This document shows, in pieces, positions 57,960 to 64,000 of a DNA stretch of 64,000 nt. The stretch comes from Capra hircus. Taxonomy: Eukaryota > Chordata > Mammalia > Artiodactyla > Bovidae. Positions within the stretch are counted from its first letter, which is position 1. Every line of letters begins with the position of its first letter. The notes beneath the pieces are model-generated. The model saw nothing but the letters and a program-made list of their open reading frames with translations. It searched no databases and had not been told where the DNA came from. Position numbers and translations under genes: made by a program. Location of the stretch: positions 69,502,458 to 69,566,457 of the forward strand of contig NC_030823.1 of assembly GCF_001704415.2 (NCBI RefSeq), read 5' to 3'.

Positions 57960-58117
57960 GAAGTGAAGTGAAGTGAAGTCGCTCAGTCGTGTCCGACTCT
58001 GTGTGACCCCATGGACTGTAACCTACCAAACTCCTCTGTCCGTGGGATTTTCCAGGCAATCGTACTGGAGTGGATTGCCATTTCCTTCTCCAGGGGATCT
58101 TCCCGACCCAGGGCTGT
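57960..58117 (-). mobile_element. Bov-A SINE lacking the tRNA head
   Basis: The minus-strand Bov-A body with GAAGTGAAGTGAAGTGAAG at its edge. The sequence departs before the B-box. It directly adjoins the BovB duplication. Confidence 0.87.
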
Positions 58118-58157
58118 ACCAATTAAAAGAATTAGTTCAATCTTTTCTTCTCAACGG

Positions 58158-58362
58158 GCTTCCTTGGTGGTTCAGACACTAAAGAATCTGCCTGGAATGT
58201 GGGAGTCCTGGGTTTGACTGCTGAGTTGAGAAGTTCCCCTGGAGAAGAAAATGGCAACCCACTCCAGTATTCTTGCCTGCAGAATTGCATAGATGGAGGA
58301 GCCTGGCGGGCTACAGTCCACGGGGTTGCAGAGTCGGACACGACTGAGCGATTGACACTTCT
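58158..58362 (+). mobile_element. Bov-tA SINE
   Basis: Head GGGCTTCCTTGGTGGTTCAG and a complete body, ending CGGACACGACTGAGCGATTG. Confidence 0.9.
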
Positions 58363-59229
58363 TGACAGGATACTGCACAGATACCATTTCTCCCTCCGCT
58401 CCAGGCCCACAGATGGCCTTGGGGGTGACTCACTGTTGACCTAAAGTGACTTAGCTCATTAGGTGTTGCCTAAGGTGACTTCCCTGACAGCACACCCATT
58501 CTCACTCTCAGTTTCTCACCGACTCACAGAGCTGCTCTCTGTGGCCAAAAGCACTGGACTGGTGGGTTACACAAAGTCCCTAGCTGGCTGTTCTCCATGT
58601 CATTACTATTCAGAACCCAGAGCAGTGTGCCAGCCCCTTTTCTTCCCCAGCTCTTGCTCTTCTCTCAATATCCAGCTGCTAATATGCTATGGGATGTCTG
58701 GTGGTCCTGCCTGGGATCCATACTCCAGGCCCCAGACTCCCCTTGTTTGGAATGAACAGAGGAAATTGACTTTAATGTAACAGAGTTGCTATCTCTCTGG
58801 CCTGGCCTTAAGAGTTGAGTCTTCTTGTTTTATGTCATTTCTGATTTATCCTCAGCCTGACTTCAGTCATCGTCAGCCTAAGTTAGATCCTGGGGGCCTA
58901 GAAAATTTCAAAACTGGCTGCTAGTTGATTCTTGAATTCAGGGAATTCTTGGACTTTGGGATCAAAAGGGGCTACTTATGTCTGGAGTACAAGGCAGTGG
59001 TTGGAGGGAGGCTGGTTGTGTGGATCCCAACATGAAGGGCTGGGACAGCTTTCTCTGGGCACAGAGACCTGCCAGCATTGATTTCACTCCTGAACCAAGA
59101 GGCCAAAAGGACATTGTGATGGTAAGGCACTGAACGTGAAACAGAAAACCAGCGACTTTAGTTTCAGGAAGTCTGAAATGGAAAGCAAGTGTTGCCATTC
59201 TTTGAGACCCATTGTAGGCTATCTTTTGT
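58363..59229. other. Unassigned intergenic sequence
   Basis: No gene and no repeat family that I can name. Confidence 0.5.
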
Positions 59230-59350
59230 GCTGTGCTAGCCAGAACTCTGCTATTTACTTGAAGTTGGATCTTGGGAAAGCCCCTTTCCTCTGTAGGCCT
59301 CAACTTCCTCATCTGTAAAGTGCGCATAGGATTAGCCAAGCTCCTTCTGG
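59230..59350 (+). mobile_element. MIR fragment
   Basis: GGATCTTGGGAAAGCCCCTT and CAACTTCCTCATCTGTAAAG are the sense MIR core. Confidence 0.72.
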
Positions 59351-59689
59351 GCTTGACCTGCTGTGGCTCTAGGTGCTCCAGTAATCTGTCCCTCAGAGGC
59401 CAAAGAGCTTGAAGGCATGTGAAGAGAGATAGGGAGGAAGGGACTAAGAAAGGTCCAGCAAGAGTTGCAATAACTGAAAGGGGAAAGGAAGAGAGGGGGG
59501 TAAGACAATCAAGTGAAAATGGGGCAGGGGGAAGAGCATAAGAGGAGGGGATAGGTGGTCTCAGCACAGTGGCCTCAGGGCTCCTCAGGCAGGATGTGCC
59601 TGAGGAGCAGGTTTACTTTGTTGGGAAGGGCATGGGGTGGGAGTGGCAGACTCTAATCCCCAAAGAGGGCCCCGGTGATATTGCCACCA

Positions 59690-60655
59690 CCCCATGTTCT
59701 TTTTCACTGTGAGCTTCCCATTTCCTTATCAAGAGGCGGAATCTAGTTGCTCTCCCTTTAAATCTGGCCTGGCCTTACGACTTGGTTGTAACCACAGAAT
59801 GTAGTAGAAGTTAGGCTGGGTTGCTTCTGAGGCTCATTCAGAAGTAGCTTCCACTGTTATGCCCAGAGTCTGAGTCCCCAAAACTGAGAGAATAAGACAT
59901 CCACAGCAATGCAAAAGCATGAAGGGGTTTTATTTCTAGCTCGAGCTAGGGCTCCCGCCGCATCCAACGCAGTGGAGTGGAGCAAGGAGCCCCGAGCCCA
60001 GACTTACAGCAGTATTTATAGGTTTTAGAACAGAGAGTTGGCAAGGGCTGATTGGCTGCAGGAGTTTCCTAGTATTTACTAATTGGCTAATCTTTATTGG
60101 CTGCAGGGGTTTCCTGGTATTTGGCTATTGGCTGCAGGGGGATGTCTTTTACGTCCTGATAAACTCAAACCAGGTTACGGGGAGTATGCTGATTAGACAA
60201 GTCCTGGCGTCTGCGGTGATGACCTCACTGGGCAATGACTCATCCTTTCCCATGAGTCCTACCTTAGTCCCTGAAGCCTATCATGGCATTTGTTAGGTCC
60301 CCACACCACTTGGTTATCTTGGGCACTTGATCTGAGGGAAGCCATCTGACTGCCTGAGACCATCATGCTGGAGAGGCCACATGTAGGCATTCCCATTGAC
60401 CAGTTCCAGCTGAGTCCCACCTTCTAGCATATCCCTCAAGTCACCAGACTTGTGAATGGTGCTACCTTTGACTCTCCAGGCCAGACTACTTGTCAACCTC
60501 GCTTGATACCGCAAGAAGTGGAAGATTCACCCTGCTGAGCCCTGCCCATTTTCCTCATGTAGAAGAATCTAGGAGATATAAGAAAATGACTGTTGTTTCA
60601 AGCCACAAAGATTTGGGGTAGTTTGTTATAAGGCAAAAAGTACTAGAATGAGATG
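59690..60655 (+). mobile_element. MLT1-type LTR (ERVL-MaLR), split
   Basis: The left part includes CTGGCCTGGCCTTACGACTT. The right part ends ACTGTTGTTTCAAGCCACAA and TTTGGGGTAGTTTGTTATA, the typical MLT1 3' end. A younger LTR interrupts it. Confidence 0.75.
59855..60305 (-). mobile_element. ERV solo LTR nested in MLT1
   Basis: A 451-bp element with TG...CA ends (minus strand TGTGGGGACCTAACAAATGC to CTGGGCATAACA) and a perfect 4-bp duplication CCAC (59851-59854, 60306-60309). On its strand it has a TATAAAT box (complement of 60014-60020), AATAAA (complement of 59929-59934) and four CCAAT boxes (plus-strand ATTGG at 60051, 60082, 60096 and 60127). No internal viral genes. Confidence 0.85.
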
Positions 60656-60683
60656 ATAGGAGATGTTTACAAATGCAAACTCC

Positions 60684-61022
60684 TGGACTTCCCTGGTGGT
60701 CCAGTGGCTAATAATCCACCTGCCAATGCATGGGACACAGGTTCAACCCCTGGTTTAGGAAGATGCCACATGTCACAGAGCAGCTAAGTGTGCACACCAC
60801 AGCTTCCGAGCCTGCACTCTGGAGCCGGCAGGCTGCGACTTCCGAGCCCGCGGGTCACAGCTGCTGAAGCCCCTACACCCTGGAGCCTGAGCTCTGTAGC
60901 CAGAGAAGCCACCACAGTGAGGAGTAGCTGCACCGCAGTGAGGGGGCCCTGCTAGCTGCAACTAGAGAAGCCCGCAAGCAGCAGTGAGGAGCCAACTGTA
61001 AAGAAACACGTAGTAGATAAAC
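60684..61022 (+). mobile_element. Long CHR-type SINE
   Basis: Begins GGACTTCCCTGGTGGTCCAG, has B-box GGTTCAACCCCTGG and an extended body with repeated GAGCC(C/T)G units. Confidence 0.9.
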
Positions 61023-61229
61023 CCCCTCAAAATGAAAAGCCCTTTGAGAAAAATCTTTTTAAATGTTTGAACAAGACTTTTAAGAGTCCAGAGATGTGTG
61101 AAATTTCAAAATTAATTTGTAAACCAATTTTGAATTTTGCCTATTAAGGACATTACAACAAAACTGCCATTTTCTGTAGGTCACCATATTATATATTTTT
61201 AAGTATATTTTTATCATGAAAAAGGGAGA

Positions 61230-61890
61230 AAAGGCATTATATCCCAGCCAAATGGCTAAAATGAAAGCAATAAAAAGTATCCAGTATTGGCAAGGATATG
61301 GAACAACCAGGATTTTCATACATTTCTGGTGGAAATTGTTACTTTCATAGTCATTTTGGAAGGCAAATAGCTTGGCAGTATAATCAAAAGCTGAACATAT
61401 GCATATATTCAATTCCATTCCTAAGTTTATGCCCAACAGAAGTTTATATTTTTACCAAAAGATCTGTATATAAATGTTCATAGTAACACTATTTTCAATA
61501 GGTCAAAACTAATCATAACTCAAATCAACACAGAATGAGTAAATTATGGTCACACAATGGAATACTGTATAGCAGTGAAAATAAATGGATGATTGCCAGC
61601 AAAGTTATGGACAAAACTCATAAATATGATGTAAAGGGAAGGAAACCAGATGCAAAGAGTACACAGTATGTGATTCCACTGATGTAAAGTTGAAAAGCAA
61701 ATGACATTCATCTATGGTGTTAGAAGCTAGGGTAGTGGTTACCCTTGATTAACTGCAGGGTAGCATGTCCAGGGTTAGGGAGATGCCCTGATTCTTCACC
61801 AGGTGCTAGCTTCATGGGATTGTTCATTTATGAAGCCTCATCCAGTGGAATGCTTACAATGATACACCTTTTTGTATGAATGTTATAAAT
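61230..61890 (+). mobile_element. L1M 3' remnant
   Basis: AAATGGCTAAAATGAAAGC, TTGGCAAGGATATGGAACAA, CACAATGGAATACTGTATAG and AAGAGTACACAGTATGTGAT follow the L1M 3' region in order. Confidence 0.88.
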
Positions 61891-61894
61891 TGAT

Positions 61895-62110
61895 CCTTGA
61901 ACAATAGGGGTTAGGAATCCCACTCTCCCTTTCCAGGTAAAAATCCGCATATAACTTTACAGTCAGCCCTCTGAATCCACAGTTACATATATGCGGGTTC
62001 ACCCAACTGTGGATCGTGTCATACTATAGTATGTATTCAGTAAAAAATTGAGTTGACCCGGGCAATTCAAACTCATGTTGTATAAAGCTCAACTGCACTT
62101 CAAAATAAAA
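61895..62110. mobile_element. Palindrome-like MITE, probably Tigger-related
   Basis: GATCCTTGAACAATAGGGGT, CCCTCTGAATCCACAGTTAC and GAGTTGACCCGGGCAATTC match a known mammalian MITE pattern with roughly complementary halves. I am unsure of the subfamily. Confidence 0.5.
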
Positions 62111-62969
62111 TGTTAAAAAACAAGGAGGCAGGGCATGATCTCAAAGCAAAGGATAGATCTTCAAAAAGCTAATTTAGCTTTATAAGAAGTTTTATGAAAA
62201 GCAGTGTGTTTGTTACGGTTTTTCTAATTTCTCCTTGAATCAGCATCTATTGTGTTATGGCAGGGTCCTGGGAATGTGACAGTGTCAGTGGGAAGAGGAA
62301 AGAGGGGTGACATGGTGAACATCAACCAAAGCTGTGGGGAGCCGGCCAGCTTTCAGGGGGTACATCTCAGCAGCTCCTGGCTGCTGCACTCACAGTCCAC
62401 ACTCAAGCTGTATCACTTACATGTATGTGTGTGCTTGTCTAGAAAGATGTCTCCCAGCCTTTCATAGGCCATGGCATGTATAGAAGATGGCAACATTGGA
62501 ATGGCACACTGGGGTAGCAGGTGGGGCTCCTGGCGGCCGAAGCCAACTGGCCTGGTCCTCCACGTGCTCCCAGGAGGAGGGGTATCAATACCTTGGCACA
62601 CCTGTGGGGGGTAACATCCTCTAGAGAGTGTATGGGAAGCCATTGGCCTCCATTATTCATTTCACATGCTCTGAACTGGCAAAGGGGGAGAGTCTGGGCT
62701 TCCATGGCCCTTCTGCTCCTGGAGAAACCAGCTCTGCACAGCCCTCACCCCTGCACTTCAGGTCCCATTTGCAGTCATGAATATCATGGGGTTCAGAAGG
62801 GTTGAGCGACATTCTGGGTTCTCCTCTATGCTGTGACCTCACTTCTATTTCCAGCCTCATTTCCCACTGCACCCTCATCCCACACCTCACCCTCTCTCCC
62901 AAGCACATCACACCCGGGGCACACTGTACTTGTCTGTCATCTGTGAACATTTCTTCAGTCCTCCTCTCT
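62111..62969. other. Unassigned intergenic sequence
   Basis: No gene and no nameable repeat. Open frames on both strands around 62439-62950 show no domain. Confidence 0.5.
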
Positions 62970-63258
62970 CAGTTCAGTTCGATCGTTCAGTCCTGTCTGA
63001 CTCTTTCTGACCCCATGGACTGCAGCATGCCAGGCTTCCCTGTCCATCACCAACTCCTGGAGTTCACTCAGACTCATGTCCATCAAGTCGGTGATGCCAT
63101 CCAACCATCTCATCCTCTGTCATCCCCTTCTCCTCCTGCCTTCAATCTTTCCCAGCATCAGGGTCTTTTCCAATGAGCTGGTTCTTCACATCAGGTGGCC
63201 AAAGTATTACAATTTCAGCTTCAGCATGAATATTCAGGACTGATTTCCTTTAGGATTC
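62970..63258 (-). mobile_element. BovB LINE, 3' end
   Basis: The minus-strand 3' end with CAGTTCAGTTCGATCGTTCAG at its edge. Confidence 0.92.
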
Positions 63259-63354
63259 TTTCTCTCCATCACACTATTCCCTCCACCAGTGTGCTCAGCC
63301 TGTCATCTCTCTGCTAAGTCCTCCCCTTCTCTATGAAGACTCTTTCTTTCATTC

Positions 63355-63765
63355 TTTAAAAAAAAAATTTTTTTATTGGAGTACAGTTGCCCTGATGCTG
63401 GGAAAGATGGAAGGCAGGAGGAGAAGGGGATGAGAGAGAATGTGACGGTTGGATGGCATCACCGACTTGATGGACGTGAGTCTGAGCAAGCTCTGGGAGT
63501 TGGTGATGGACAGGGAAGCTTGGCATGCTGCAGTCCATGGTGTGGCAAAGAGTCGGACACGACTGAGTGACTGAACTGATACCTGCTTTACAATGTTGTG
63601 TTAGTTTCTGCTGTACAGCAAAGTAAATCACCTATACATATATCCCCTCTTTTTGGGATGTCCGTCCCCTTTAGGTCGCCACAGAACGTTGAGTAGAGGC
63701 CCCTGTGCTATAGTTTCTCATAAAGCCTCTTTCTATACATTGAGGCCACTACCATACTGTGATTT
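63355..63765 (-). mobile_element. Artiodactyl L1 3' fragment, split
   Basis: TTTTTTTATTGGAGTACAG before, and TTTACAATGTTGTGTTAGTT after, an inserted BovB are the antisense L1 3' end. The sequence continues to GTGCTATAGTTTCTCATAA. Confidence 0.75.
63389..63579 (+). mobile_element. BovB LINE, 3' end, inside L1
   Basis: Starts CCTGATGCTGGGAAAGATGG and ends ACTGAGTGACTGAACTG. Confidence 0.92.
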
Positions 63766-64000
63766 GTGTTTATAAGTGTGTGTGTGTCTTTGTGAACATC
63801 CTTGTGGTTTCTGATTTCCTATCCTGCCCACAGTAGGTGATCAATAATTATTTCTCAAATGACTTCCAGGCTGCAGAGGGACCCTGACACTAACTCCACC
63901 CCTGTCCTTGGTGGTCACTCATTGTCCCCATGAGTCCAGATCCCCAACCTCTCAGACCTGTCTTTCAGCCATTTCATGCTCTGCCCCTCCACTGGGCTTC

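Noticed and set aside
58962..59567. 201-codon minus-strand frame
   Set aside because: It overlaps a MIR core and purine-rich sequence, with no recognisable domain.
1..64000. CRISPR arrays, prokaryotic operons, tRNA or rRNA genes
   Set aside because: tRNA-like B-boxes are all within SINEs. Repeated units are dispersed retroelements, not regular spacer arrays.

Overview
The window is nuclear DNA from a ruminant, most likely a pecoran such as a bovid. It is saturated with BovB (RTE-clade) LINE fragments, tRNA-Glu/BovB-tailed SINEs (Bov-tA), dimeric BOV-A2 SINEs and cetartiodactyl CHR-type SINEs. Older mammalian repeats (MIR, L2, L1M, MER20, MER5, MLT1, Tigger) lie beneath them. I found no prokaryotic genes, no CRISPR array, and no tRNA or rRNA gene. 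Apart from one exon, nearly all open frames in the six-frame translation are accidental or lie inside transposons.

Gene content: the only cellular coding sequence I can support is the terminal exon of BATF3, on the + strand at 8999-9184. It carries the leucine-zipper half of the bZIP domain, the C-terminal tail and the stop codon. Positions 1-8998 behave as the upstream intron. The basic-region exon was not found, so it should lie before the window. Everything after about 9.65 kb is intergenic. In human the gene beyond the BATF3 3' end is FAM71A and then ATF3, so the window probably spans the BATF3-FAM71A interval; neither FAM71A nor ATF3 is visible here.

Layout: 0-9.6 kb holds the BATF3 intron, last exon and 3' UTR, with CHR and Bov-tA SINEs, a MER20, a sense solo LTR and a CHR SINE inserted at the polyadenylation site. 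10-17.5 kb has a BovB fragment, SINEs and an L2 remnant. 17.6-20.6 kb is a nearly full-length Tigger1 DNA transposon (minus strand), split by an ERV solo LTR and by a poly(T)-only insertion. 21.5-26.1 kb holds L1 and L2 remnants. 26.7-29.5 kb is a twin-primed BovB that later received two SINEs. 30-43.6 kb is a BovB/SINE mosaic, including a BovB inside a MIR that keeps an open reverse-transcriptase fragment. 44.05-44.53 kb is the one strong CpG island away from the gene. 48.8-49.3 kb is a processed retrocopy of unidentified origin. 50.3-63.8 kb has a SINE/BovB chimera, inverted BovB pairs, an ERV LTR nested in an MLT1 LTR, L1 remnants and CHR SINEs.

No previously undescribed multi-gene system is visible. 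The best leads are the SINE that appears to have rebuilt the BATF3 poly(A) signal, the orphan CpG island, the unidentified retrocopy, and a set of extremely short retrotransposon insertions with good target-site duplications. Family names come from my recognition of consensus sequences, not from a search. Boundaries supported by target-site duplications (TSDs) are accurate to a few bases; the others are approximate.
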